The position numbers and the translations under genes were made by a program. Below, piece after piece: positions 33,994 to 44,028 of a DNA stretch of 64,000 bases. The number at the start of each line of letters is the position of its first letter. Within the stretch, counting starts at the first letter, position 1. Location of the stretch: NCBI RefSeq assembly GCF_025024155.1, contig NW_026251727.1:372001-436000 (forward strand), in the 5' to 3' direction. The notes below the pieces were generated by a model. The model saw only the letters and a program-made list of their open reading frames with translations. It was not told the origin of the DNA and ran no database searches. This DNA comes from Gamsiella multidivaricata. Taxonomy: Eukaryota > Mortierellomycota > Mortierellomycetes > Mortierellales > Mortierellaceae.

Positions 33994-36602
33994 ATGGCCA
34001 AGGAAGGCTCACGTAGGGTTGATCCAGGTCCAACCATCGGGTCGCTGACAACTATCAAAATCAAAACGCAGGATGCTCCTCTGCAGTTGTCAGGCGTCCT
34101 GCAGTCCACCAACCATAGCTCTCGCAGACTTGGAATCATTTGTCACGGAGTCCTTGGTATTGTATTGCTCACGGCCGTCTGTTCGCCCGCTCTCTGTCAC
34201 TGATCGCCTTCGTGCGTGTATTGATTGACGAGTTTTTTTTTTTGTCTTTTCAGGGCACAAGAATTATCTCTTCCAGCCAATGCTCGCCAATATGTTAGCC
34301 CCTTACATGGACACATTCCGCTTCGATTTCAGGTACGAATTGCGTTTCTCACCTACACTACCCATGTTGTTTTGCTGGGCACAAGAAAGTTAGCAATCAA
34401 ACATTTTTGATTAAGCAATTAGAGGGAATGCCGACAGCGAAGGACAAATGGGTTACTCCAACTGGGACGATGACTACAACGACATTGATTCAGTTGTCAA
34501 GTACTTTGAGCAGCAGGGCTACCATATTTATGCCTTGATCGGCCACTCTCGCGGTGAGCAACTTGAAATTGGAATCTGCTAAATGATATTGAGTTGGTGA
34601 AGTGGTCGTTGACTTCTTTTTTTTTTTTTTTTTTTTTTTTTTTCCATGCTTTACAGGCGCCATCTCGAGTCTCAACTACGCGGCTGTATCGAACCATGTC
34701 CCGCTGATTCCCTACATAATCAGTATCAGCACGCGTTTTGATATGACAGATGTTAGACGCAGGCACGGCCAGCAAATCCTGACACTTCTTGAGGAGCAGG
34801 TATCTCAATAGAAGACATCGTCGTCGATGCTGAATTTCTTTTTTGCTGTTTTCCAAGGATACTGACCACCATGCTACACCCTTCACTTGACTGCAGGGTC
34901 ACTTCGACTGGGAGGCGAGGGCTGCAGGAAAAGATGTGTCTATCCGCGTAACCAAGAAGAACTTTGATGATTTCATCCAGTTCAACACAGCTGCTGGTAC
35001 GGATTCAGGAACCAATTTTTAACTGCAAAATGTTCTTGAGCCTTGTGTGCACTAAAGTATAAATTCATGTGTCTGTGCGTTCTTGAATAGTGGCCAACAT
35101 TCCTTCCATGACCAACATTTTGCTCTGCCATGGATCCGAGGATGCCGTATGTGTTTTTTACGAAATGCTAGACCATCCTACGCCCTGCTAAGGAACTACC
35201 GAATTGAACATCAGCTCCTCTATTTATAATTCATTTACGCGTGTTATATGTAGGTTGTCCCGGTCAAAGATATTGCCACTCTACATGGTCTGCTATCGCA
35301 TGCTAGAACATCATTACGCATTATCACAAACGCTGACCACAACTACAGGAGACACACGCAAGAGCTTTCAGAAACTATTGCGCGGTACTTTTCTGCGGAA
35401 GGCCGAAAGGAAGAGTGGCTCCGTCGCGTTCGACCGAGCTGGAAGACCTGGGTCAATGCTGTTGGCGGAGTACTTAACTTTAGAACCGTCGGTGATATCT
35501 GGATCCCTTCGACGACCGACCATACTCTCAACTACATGCGTCCTGGACTCATCTATCGCTGTGCAGAGTATGTGATCATAGAAGCTAATTGCTTTTTTCG
35601 CAATTGTTGTCATTGATTAACAATGCAATTTTTTTTTTTGATAGCATTTCGGGCCCCACTCCGGAAGGAATTGCCGTCCTTGAGGCTTTGAATATTACGG
35701 ATGTTTATGATCTGAGATCCACTCCCGAGGCTGAGCGCAGGCCCACGTTGTACGATTCTTTTTAGCGTGTAGAGTACAGTGTGCAGTGGCATACCATAAT
35801 CCCGCTTCTGAACCCTTCTTTCCCTTTTTTTTATTTGTTTTCCCATAACTATGCAGTCAGACAGACAAGATCAAGCGACACCACATCCCAGTCTTTTCTG
35901 AAGAAGACTACTCCCCGGACAAGATCGCTATTCGATTTGGCATGTATATGGGAGGAACTGACGGCTTCTCAGAAGCCTACATGACCATGCTGCCCAATGT
36001 CCGTCGGTTCTTCCCACCTATCCTCGAGCACATCGTGAACAAGCGAACCCCGTTTGTTGTTCACTGCACCGGTGGAAAGGACAGGACAGGCGTGGTCTGT
36101 GCGATGCTGCAGATGATTTGCGGTGTGGATGAGGAGTTGATTGCATGGGAGTACGAGCTAACCCATCTTTGTCAAGCCAGTAAGCAACAAGTCGAAGATG
36201 TTGGGCACAAATTGACCTAGTTAATCCAGCTGTAAACTTATTGCGCTTTTTTTTTTTTTTTTTGTACATCACATCACCACCTAGTCAAGGAAGACGATGT
36301 TAAACATGTGCGTGCTGCTCTGGGTGAGGGTGCTACAGAAGATCGTGTCCGTGGTCTCCTTTCAGCAAAGTAAGAGAGGGAAGGATATTATAGCGCTAAA
36401 TTTGCCACAAGATGATGCTCAGATGTTGACTTTTTTTTTTTTTAGGGCTGAATATATGTTCCGATTTCTTGAACGATTCCATGCTAAGTACGGCACCATC
36501 CATGATTTTCTGATGAGCGAGCTGAATATGACCATGGAGCAGATTCATGCTGTTCGCGATGCTTTGGTCGTCAAGATCCCTGTTCCTCGTGCAGCTCTTT
36601 AA
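33994..36602 (+). CDS. Fusion protein: alpha/beta hydrolase plus IphP-type tyrosine/serine phosphatase
   Basis: Eleven exons: 33994-34156, 34254-34332, 34423-34553, 34657-34799, 34897-34996, 35091-35146, 35254-35567, 35645-35749, 35857-36179, 36285-36369, 36446-36602; phases agree and the product has 551 residues. The first half is an alpha/beta hydrolase: HGVLGHKNYLF, FRFDFRGNADSEGQ, nucleophile elbow LIGHSRGA, and NILLCHGSEDAVVPVKD before a terminal helix. The second half starts GGVLNFRTVGDIWI, then YRCADIS, VYDLRSTPEAE and the signature HCTGGKDRTGVV with the catalytic Cys, typical of the IphP/Y_phosphatase3 group. The donor after exon 8 is ambiguous (GTTGTA or GTACGA, one residue difference). 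No stop or new start separates the halves. Substrates are unknown; phosphoinositide or phosphotyrosine turnover is a guess. Confidence 0.87.
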
Positions 36603-36663
36603 GCCGTGATCAAATGAGCGATATCGATGTAGAACAATGAGTGTCCATGTTCAGTGCCTGATA

Positions 36664-36669
36664 AATAAA
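36664..36669 (+). terminator. Polyadenylation signal AATAAA of the fusion gene
   Basis: AATAAA 62 bases after the stop codon at 36602. Confidence 0.5.
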
Positions 36670-37068
36670 AATCTTACATGTTGTTAAGCGATGACAGCGA
36701 TTTTTCAGTATCCTTTGACTTTTGAAACACCTCTCTTTACGCTAGTGGACTGGAGATATCGAGGATGAATACTCTGGGTAAATTGAAAAACGGAAGGGCC
36801 AAGCACAGTTGAAGAGTATTAGGTGCTCCAGGAGTGACAGATCAAACTTTTTTTATAATTTGTCTTTCGAGTCGATGGACCCTGCAAATCTATCTGACCT
36901 CACTAGCAATGATCTACTACAGTTGTCCTTTTCACCAAAGTAGAGCCGATCCATAGTCGCCAGTTGACAGGCCACATTTCTCGGGCCTGTCCCTAGGGCC
37001 TGTGCAACAATTGCCACACCTCATCAGTGTGTTAGACTACGCGTTATAAAAAGGGTATATTCCTCATC

Positions 37069-37175
37069 CCCCCCATGGCTGTCAACCACTTCCTCCCTTC
37101 CAGGTAGTCCAGTAACGTCTGGCCCGCAGCATCAGGATTCAGCGCGGAGCCAGGGTAGCCCCCGTTTGCATGGTC
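37069..37175 (-). mobile_element. Possible LINE endonuclease remnant hosting later insertions
   Basis: Minus strand reads DHANGGYPGSALNPDAAGQ followed by TLLDYLEGRKWLTAMGG, resembling the 'NP.G..LLDFL' segment of the apurinic endonuclease of non-LTR retrotransposons. Its upstream continuation (GGAKPCG) lies at about 38796-38815, beyond two inserted elements. Short and weak evidence. The bases from 36670 to 37068 show no recognisable feature. Confidence 0.3.
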
Positions 37176-37187
37176 AGCGAGTAACGC
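37176..37187 (+). repeat. Target copy 1 (AGCGAGTAACGC)
   Basis: First of three copies of the same target sequence. It directly precedes an 18-base T-run that marks the 3' end of a minus-strand LINE fragment. Confidence 0.75.
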
Positions 37188-37589
37188 TTTTTTTTTTTTT
37201 TTTTTATTAACATAAATCCCCATGAGCACGCAACGCATGGTCCGCAAAGGCCTTGAAGCCATAGATGCCTTCCATGCACGGCAGAGCCGCATCCCCTACC
37301 AACTATGTTGGCTTGAGGTGTCAAATTCATAACCCATGTCGCATAGCTAGCCTAACCTAACTCCTACGTGACCTGTTGCGCGATACACGTCTCCTAATCC
37401 AGATCCAATGTTAATAAAGTTGTTTTTAAACCGAATAACCCCTCCATTACGTCCAACTTCCCTCGCCCCAAACAATGCTGCAGCACCCTATAATCCGCGA
37501 TCCGTCTACCTTCCTGGATCTCCGCAGCAAGCAGCCGTCTCCCTTTCAAATCAGAGAAATCACCAACACTACGTTGGTGTCCCAAATTG
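37188..37589 (-). mobile_element. 5'-truncated LINE fragment (3' end with poly-A), element 1
   Basis: About 400 bases between target copies 1 and 2. On the minus strand it ends in 18 A (T-run 37188-37205 on plus). AGCGAGTAACGC flanks it on both sides (37176-37187 and 37590-37601), as expected for target-primed reverse transcription. No coding domain was identified in it, and its 3' end differs from that of the next element. Confidence 0.6.
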
Positions 37590-37602
37590 AGCGAGTAACG
37601 CA

Positions 37603-37605
<3 letters not shown>
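37588..37605 (+). repeat. Target copy 2 (TGAGCGAGTAACGCACCA)
   Basis: 18-base target site duplication of the second LINE, left side. It contains the 12-base copy that also closes element 1. Confidence 0.8.
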
Positions 37606-37636
<31 letters not shown>

Positions 37637-38777
37637 ATAACTAGAACCCACGAGGATATGTGGGATTTATTAGTGAGGGACTCTAGACTAGGGAACCCTA
37701 TTGCTAGAGGCATAGTAAAGGGTGCTCAATATTCTAATAAACGGCTTTTGCCGCACCGCTGCTGGTCACTCGCAGCTCCAATCCCCTTCACAATCCCAGT
37801 CAGCATGAGTGGTAACTCGACCCCGCCTGGGGTCGGTGACTGAGCCCTGCTCCCTACTTGGCCTGTTGTGCGCGAAGGTCATCCTTTAGCCGCGTTCCTC
37901 AATCATCAAAAATTTACAGTTGCCGGTGCGTTCCATCACGTTTAGCTCCACCTGCTGCATGCAGCTTTGCAGCACTCGCTTGTCCGCTCGTTCCTCGATC
38001 TCTTTCACATCCAATGCACGTCGTTGTCTCCTGGAGGATCCAACAAAACCACTACCACTACGTCTGTGCTCTCCAACACAGTTGCGTCCCCGGGCGCGTT
38101 TGCTCATGGTAGTGATCCCATTTTCTCTTTCCCAGTCGACGGTGACTTTGCATCTTTTGTTCCAGATTTCTGTCCGTCCGAATTCCTCGATGGCCTTGAC
38201 GAATCGACCGACCATGTACCTCGCGATCGAGGTGGTCGTCTTGAATAGGCTCTCCCAGTCCTTGGCGAGAGCCGTTGGTGTCAGTCCGTGGTACAAATCT
38301 TGAGCCGTCCAGGTCCCTTGATCGTTGTCCCTTGTCTCGTCCTCCACACGGCCGAGTGTGTTGCTTGCTTGCCGGATTGCCGAAGCTCCCTTGATCTTGT
38401 TCTTGAGTGCTGTCCAAATGGCCTTGTCTGTCACCTGTGTGAAGCTTGGTCCCTGTCCTCTCGCGGCTTGTCCTCGCTCCTTGGCTTGCTTTTGCTTCGT
38501 CTCCCACAGCTTGCGCTCTTTATTCCATGCTCTACGTCCATCTGTGTTGATCTTCTCGATTGCTTCCTGCCAACCGTCCTGCTGCTGCTGCATCGTCATT
38601 TCGCAGCGCCATAGATGCTGCGTGTCCTCTTTATCCACCTCACAAAGTCTGCAGGTGTCTGTGATATACAAATCCGGCCGGCACTGCTTCATGTACGCCA
38701 GCGTCGGCAACATTCCGTGCAGCTTCTTGATCCTGTGCGCACGACGCTGACAATCGTTAGGGCTAGTGAATAATCCC
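37606..38777 (-). mobile_element. 5'-truncated LINE (C-terminal part of reverse-transcriptase protein), element 2
   Basis: About 1.17 kb. Minus strand: poly-A tail of 30 (T-run 37606-37635), a roughly 250-base 3' untranslated part, and an open frame up to the element's 5' break at 38777. The frame contains AHRIKKLHGMLPTLAYMKQC then CRLCEVDKEDTQHLWRCEM. This matches the C-terminal region of fungal non-LTR ORF2 proteins with a C-x2-C-x8-H-x4-C knuckle. The reverse transcriptase itself is missing. The frame stays open to a stop at 37886 and shows no stop inside, so the insertion is probably young. It is flanked by an 18-base target site duplication (37588-37605 and 38778-38795). Confidence 0.85.
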
Positions 38778-38795
38778 TGAGCGAGTAACGCACCA
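38778..38795 (+). repeat. Target copy 3 (TGAGCGAGTAACGCACCA)
   Basis: Right-hand target site duplication of element 2, identical over 18 bases to 37588-37605. The base before it (C) and after it (C) differ from the left copy, which fixes its length. Confidence 0.85.
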
Positions 38796-38904
38796 CACGG
38801 TTTGGCACCCCCCAAAAAAATAAAGAATTAAGTTTGAAAGTATTAAACCTTAAATACTATATGTTTCCATATAGGATTAAATTCTTATCATCTTCAAATA
38901 AGAA

Positions 38905-38975
38905 GAAAGTGTAGTATATGGGTATCATTCCGGCCTTCCAAGCCTGAGAACCGGGTTCGAGTCCCGGCACTTTCA
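38905..38975 (+). tRNA. tRNA-Gly (TCC)
   Basis: Acceptor GAAAGTG pairs perfectly with CACTTTC, discriminator A. Anticodon loop CTTCCAA gives anticodon TCC. T arm CCGGG-TTCGAGT-CCCGG is perfect. The anticodon stem CCGGC/GCCTG has one C-T mismatch and the D stem is weak. Polymerase III box B (GGTTCGAGTCC) is intact. The flanks are AT-rich. Probably functional, but the mismatch leaves a pseudogene possible. Confidence 0.75.
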
Positions 38976-39048
38976 TATTTTATTTTTAGCTCAAGACTTT
39001 TTTCTGGGAATCATCTACTGGGCATTGTCAGTCTTATTTGACAACCCA

Positions 39049-39482
39049 TCCGGAAGGAATAATCTTTTTGACAACCCGGGTTGCCACTCTTATTTGGCAG
39101 CCCCTGCACAAATCCCATGTAAAACAAGACTCGTATCTTTTGCGAATTTCAAGTCGAAACAACGCGGCGAGAGGTTGAGAACCATTCCTTCCTCCACCTG
39201 GCACCCCATGCAACCTTTTGCGACCTTGGGAGAAGCCTTCTTCATGACGGAAAACAGGATTTTATCGATGACGGACTCAGCGATGACGAATGGGAAATCA
39301 GTTACATTGTGGAATCCTTTAAGAGACAGATGACGATCTAGCTTAAAGAGCCGGGGCCAGGTACCATAAGGACTACTGGCATAATCGACATTTAAAAAAT
39401 GTTGGCCTTACATGGAGTTAGTATAGGGGTTGCCAAATATCAGTGACAATCCGGGTTGTCAAATAGATTGTCCCCATCCGGA
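39049..39482. mobile_element. Non-autonomous terminal-inverted-repeat element (MITE-like), 434 bp
   Basis: The ends are inverted copies of each other over about 61 bases. Left 39049-39109 contains TTTGACAACCCGGGTTG and TATTTGGCAGCCCCT. Right 39421-39482, read in reverse, contains TTTGACAACCCGGATTG and TATTTGGCAACCCCT, both after TCCGGA. Within each arm the ATTTGACAACCC unit is itself repeated, and one further unit lies just outside the left end (39036-39047). The interior has no transposase. No clear target duplication was found, so exact ends are uncertain. Confidence 0.6.
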
Positions 39483-39890
39483 AATACATTTTCCATGTTG
39501 AGCATGCAAGTCAATTCCCGTAGGAAGTCCATGTAACTCGTTTAGCTTGAAAATCGAGCCTGTGGCCTAACTAATGTGTTCACACGAGCACCAGCCACAA
39601 TGAAAATCTCCATATGAGGAATTGAGAGCACAGCTAACCCTTCAAATCTAGGCGCGATATAACGCGTCAAGATGATATTTGCAGTGGACGGTAGGATTGA
39701 CATAGACCTCTTGCCTTGTCTCGCATAATAAAAGTGCTACAACAGTATTGATGGCGTTGATACTCCTGCTCTCCTTGTTCTCCATCTTTCTTCTCCAAAA
39801 ACTAAAGCCGCCCTGTATTGTAATCTTCTATTTTCCTGTCCACCTAACACACTTCCTTTCTTGCCCACAAGTCGAGTATCCAAACGCACG
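39483..39890. other. Intergenic, promoter side of the RBR-like gene
   Basis: About 400 bases. A TATA-like CATAATAAAAG lies at about 39724-39734, some 160 bases before the ATG at 39891. No other feature is seen. Confidence 0.45.
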
Positions 39891-40886
39891 ATGCAAGTCT
39901 TTTTCCGAACCTCCAATGAGCGCCTTGTTTCTAGACAGCTCCTCGACACGCTTACACTAGACGATTTCATCAAGACTGCGGGCGATGTGTTGGGGTCCAC
40001 CAGCCGTCACGAGATTCTAAGCTGGCGATACGCAGTCGGCGGCAAACCTCTCGATGTGAAGCATGCAAGTGAGTTTGATAGGCACAGGCAGTACATCACT
40101 AAAGATTGCATCATCTTTGTGATGGGTCGTCTACTTGGAGGATCTACTTTTCCGGACACGCTTCAGATCATTGTTGAGCAGCAGCTTGAGGACGAGCTAG
40201 ACAAAGTGGCCACACATTCTACCGATTGTTCGATATGCTTTGACACTGACACGGACTGTCTTAGAGTGTGCTGCGCATGGATGTGCAGAGAGGACTTCAA
40301 GAGCTGGCTACTGGGCAAGCAGTTCAAGGTGTCTTGCATATTGTGCTCCAAAGCAATTATGCTTAAAGACATCTTCAAGACACCAGAATATATTGCAACT
40401 GTAGAGGCTCTCGAGGATGAAAAGCAGCTACTGCGGAACATGGATTGCCAGCGCTGCCTCGACTGCAATGCGCTTATGCACAACGAAACCATGTGGTCGT
40501 GTCAGACGTGCGCCAAGTGTCTCCGCGTGTTCTGTTTCTTCTGCAACCGCAACTGGAATGCCATGACAATGCGCAACAGCCAGAACACATGTGGCAAGGA
40601 ATGTGTCTACGAGACCATGCTCTCTTTCCAACTTGTACCCTTCCACTACAAGAAAGACATGGAGATCCCGAGTCGACGTACATGTCCCCGGTGTTTCAAC
40701 TTCGGCTCGTATGATGGCAAATGCAAGTACCACGCCTGCACAGTATGCAAATTCACGTTTTGTTTTCTGTGCCTCGAAGAGGAGGAGGAGTGCAAGAGAA
40801 CACACAAGTCCTCATACGACCATGCCTGCGTCCGCGCGCCCATCCCTCAGACCTACCGCATGTTCCCACAGCTGGTTTCACAGTGA
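39891..40886 (+). CDS. RBR-like E3 ubiquitin ligase with N-terminal ubiquitin-like domain
   Basis: Single exon, 331 residues from the ATG at 39891. The N-terminus MQVFFRTSNERLVSRQLLDT resembles a ubiquitin-like beta-grasp (MQ[IV]F start). About 75 residues later it ends ITKDCIIFVMGRLLGG, close to the RLRGG tail of ubiquitin. Three cysteine-rich modules follow: a RING1-like unit (CSICFD, CCAWMCREDFKSWL, CILCSKAIM), an in-between-RING unit (CQRCLDCNALM, CQTCAKCLRVFCFFCNRNWN) and a RING2-like unit (TCPRCFNFGSYDGKCKYHAC, CKFTFCFLC). In RBR ligases such as Parkin the Cys in a 'G.C.H..C' segment takes ubiquitin from the E2; the Cys of DGKCKYHAC is the candidate. Partner and substrate are unknown. 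Confidence 0.75.
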   Translation: MQVFFRTSNERLVSRQLLDTLTLDDFIKTAGDVLGSTSRHEILSWRYAVGGKPLDVKHASEFDRHRQYITKDCIIFVMGRLLGGSTFPDTLQIIVEQQLEDELDKVATHSTDCSICFDTDTDCLRVCCAWMCREDFKSWLLGKQFKVSCILCSKAIMLKDIFKTPEYIATVEALEDEKQLLRNMDCQRCLDCNALMHNETMWSCQTCAKCLRVFCFFCNRNWNAMTMRNSQNTCGKECVYETMLSFQLVPFHYKKDMEIPSRRTCPRCFNFGSYDGKCKYHACTVCKFTFCFLCLEEEEECKRTHKSSYDHACVRAPIPQTYRMFPQLVSQ

Positions 40887-41985
40887 TATGATCCTCCGAT
40901 GTCTACTTATGCTGGTTTATAACATGCACTATATTCAGCAGCAGTGTTTCTGAAACTTCAGTACTTACGAATAAACCACTGCCTCACTTGACCAAAATAT
41001 ATTTATAAATTTATAAACTTATAGCAATTACCATATGTAAAATTATCAGGCTCCTTTTTATTTGGATAAAGTAATTACGTGAATTCAGGACAAGGGATAG
41101 CGAGGACTCAAATAATTTTTTCCATCTCACTGTTACACACTGGAAAAGATGAATGGTGTCTTGTCCACTGGAATGTACGCTGCTTTTAGCTGCATTGGAG
41201 CAAGTGAATCGGCCGGAATCCTTAGATGGGAACTGGTGTCCTTGACGCGCTTAGGGAAGTCAAGTCCTTCTTTTTCTGCATTCCTGTTTTCCATCATTCA
41301 TTTCGGGTGTGAGGCAGCCCACAATTACGGTCAAGGATTGCACTGTCGGGCTCATGCTTACGGCGGTCGCCAGAACGGCTAGATTAGCCGCATCTGTTTT
41401 GACTAAGAAGTGCCAGATGATGTCTGGTGCCAAAGGTGTAGTATCTTCATCCGAAAGCCACAGCCAGGGATTAGGAAGTCGAGACCTTTACCTCTATCCT
41501 CTACCTCTCACTCCCTCCCTCATTCTTATTGTGCTTACTTCCAAACCTGCCCATTACTTCAGTGCGTTGGGATTTGATATGATGCCCGTCGAGGCAAATG
41601 CGGCTCTGGCAAGCTCTTATCTTGCGCCACCCATCAACCTGGCTCCGCGACTCGCTATCTGTGAGAGATTCGCGCAGGTGCTTTTACGGCCTTCTGGAAG
41701 TATAAATGATTTGGCGCGCCCTAGCAAAGTGGTCTTATCTCACGTGGGGTAGCTTTCAGCAGTTTGGTCTATTTGGTTGATCATAGTATATATCTAATAG
41801 CAATGTTTTTTTGTGTGCCGCTGTCTTCCGTCTAATCCATCAGTTAGTTAAACATTTGAAAGCAGAAAACGCGAAAATAATATCACCTTAATTTTGACGG
41901 TTTTTTTAGGTATTCATCGTTCACAATTACTCTTCACTTGCCCTTGGTTCTCGCCCACACGATATATTCCATTCGTATTGCTACT
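40887..41985. other. Intergenic between RBR-like gene and PD-(D/E)XK-type pseudogene
   Basis: About 1.1 kb. An AT-rich palindromic patch (TTTATAAATTTATAAA) lies near 41003-41018. An open frame of 147 codons at 41309-41752 has no recognisable content and is not called. Confidence 0.45.
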
Positions 41986-44028
41986 ATGAAAATGAATGTC
42001 GCAGTAAGGAATATAGTGAAGGGTGCGGAAAACGCGCGGTATTTTACATCTAATGCACCTGAAAGTTATGATGCTCGGGAGTACTTCCGCGGTCTTGAGA
42101 GCAAGCAGAAAGCACACAGCATCTGGTCAAAAACAATCATTCCACGAATAATTGCCAATTTGCACCCCGGACTGCATCAGATGGGCATGGTACTCCTCAA
42201 ACGATGGAAAACAAGGGCGTATCGGAAAGAGATAGAAGAGTTCTGGCGGCAGCAGGAAGCCATTACTCATTCACAAAAGACTATCGCTCGGTCAGTCCAA
42301 TTGCACCAAGCTCGAATCCTACAACATTCCTACAAGAACCTCTGCCATAGTTTGGACAAGCGTGGGTGTATGGATAATTCATGTTGTATTAGTTCATTAT
42401 ATATGTTAACGGAACTAATAGCTAGGAGGCTATTCTATCTATATTAGAGCAATTCGAGCGACATAGCAAAGACGATAGCGAGAATAAAGTCAGCCAAAAG
42501 GGACTTGATGCTTCGGATACTATAGCTAAAAATCAGGCGATGCTGGATGAGACAGCCAAGGACTCGGACAGCTCTAAGCAATTTAAGGAAGAGGAGGAAG
42601 ATGGTGTGGTATGTACTTTTTTGTTTTCTTGATTGCGGCTCGCAGCATTCACAGGTGATGATTGCCACCTCTTCACAGAAAAATACCTCAATACCTCAAT
42701 ATCCAAATACCCAACAGAAGTTTCGCTGCCAAGTGGAAAGGTATTGGAAGACATTTTATTCCAGACAGGGATGGCCAAGAAGAGGCACCAGTATGCTATT
42801 TCTGCTCAATGACTGACACACATGATTTTAAATTGTCAAGATATGCTCATCTCATGATTGCCTTTTTTCCTCCGCCCTTTTTAGTCTCATCCATTCGTTC
42901 ATCATTGATGTGGATGACCAAAGTGTGCGTTCTATCTTTGAGCCTATGGACTGGGCGTTCATAGTCAAAGAGAAGACCAAGGAGACTATCTTGGAGGACA
43001 AACGACGTGACAAATATGTTGGGTAAGTTCCAGGGATTAGCATCCACGGCGGATATCATGGAGAAACTTCAAGACCGCCACACGCGCCTTGGTTCTACGT
43101 ATGTCCACTCAAAGGATTTTGATTTAAAATAGATCCTAGACTCGATTTCAGAGTGGTACGCTTCTATTTTTCTATTTTATTTTTTAATATACTACTAATA
43201 CCCTGTCATTCTCCTAAACTAAGGGTCGACCTCTATCACATTCAACCAAATGTCTTCACAGTGGGCGGCCTTCTAGAATACTTCTAGTCTAGAGAAGCAA
43301 CGTATGGAGCGTCCTGGACTGTTTGTTTTACGACCTGCCTAATTTTATTCCGGTTGGGGGCGAAATTTGGAGAATTGAGAGTACAAAGCGGAGGAACCAG
43401 CAGAAGAAGAGGAGTGGCAAGAAGATTGGTGGCTCCAAAAGCGATGGTTACTTGAGAGAATTTGGACCTCAGAAGGCAGATTGGCTAAGTATTGAGGGAG
43501 TTAAGTATTGGGACCCTGATGGTCACAAATACAAGAAGGAGTCCGCATGGAAGATTGGCCGCCAACTTCACGATATCCTGCGTTCCCGTGCGGCAGAGAC
43601 GGATCAACGGCGGACACTAATCCTTAACATTTCCGGATTCATTTTCAGAGGTTAGATTATACGTATTGTGCTGTAGCTCCACATAATTTTTTTAAATGCA
43701 TTGATGCTGACGGTGTCCATCAGGTCCTATCATCCAGCTCCACCTTCTTAGTAGTATTGGGGGAGCCATGACCGTCCTTCGTCGCCGCCAGCCCATCACA
43801 CTCGCGTCATCTGCCATTGACTTTGGTCACAACGTGACTATTCCCGAATTTCCGCTAATTGTAAAGAAGGACATTGTGCAATCGATCAGGAGAAGCACCC
43901 CAGCTCAAGACGCGCGAAAACTGTTCACTGGCACCCCTAGCACACCTCCACCACGCGTCGAGCGCTCCATTAAAATCCAAGCTGCTCATAGGACCCCAAC
44001 AAAAAGAAAAGCCCAAGAGTATTGGTGA
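41986..44028 (+). pseudogene. Broken PD-(D/E)XK-like (Crinkler-type effector family) gene
   Basis: Recognisable exons run in one direction but do not join. The start (ATG 41986) reads NVAVRNIVKGAENARYF and IPRIIANLHPGLHQMGMVLL. An acidic exon follows (about 42426-42606), then PSGKVLEDILFQTGMAKKRH to a GTATGC donor at 42791, then SFIIDVDDQSVRSIFEPMDW from 42885. After a frameshift near 43015 comes FQGLASTADIMEKLQ and STYVHSKDFDLK, which meets TAG near 43132. Later NVWSVLDCLFYDLPNFIPVG leads into the nuclease-like block KIGGSKSDGYLRE, DWLSIEG and ESAWKIGRQLHDIL; a phase-1 intron at 43651 joins the C-terminal exon ending at 44028. Lesions: unmatched phase between the first two exons, one frameshift, at least two stops. 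Family function is inferred only. Confidence 0.6.

Noticed and set aside
39036..39110. ACAACCCGGGTTG palindromes read as a possible riboswitch or terminator
   Set aside because: The same units recur in inverted order at 39421-39482, which fits a transposon arm better.
41309..41752. 147-codon plus-strand frame
   Set aside because: No recognisable domain, no TATA-like box or splice structure.
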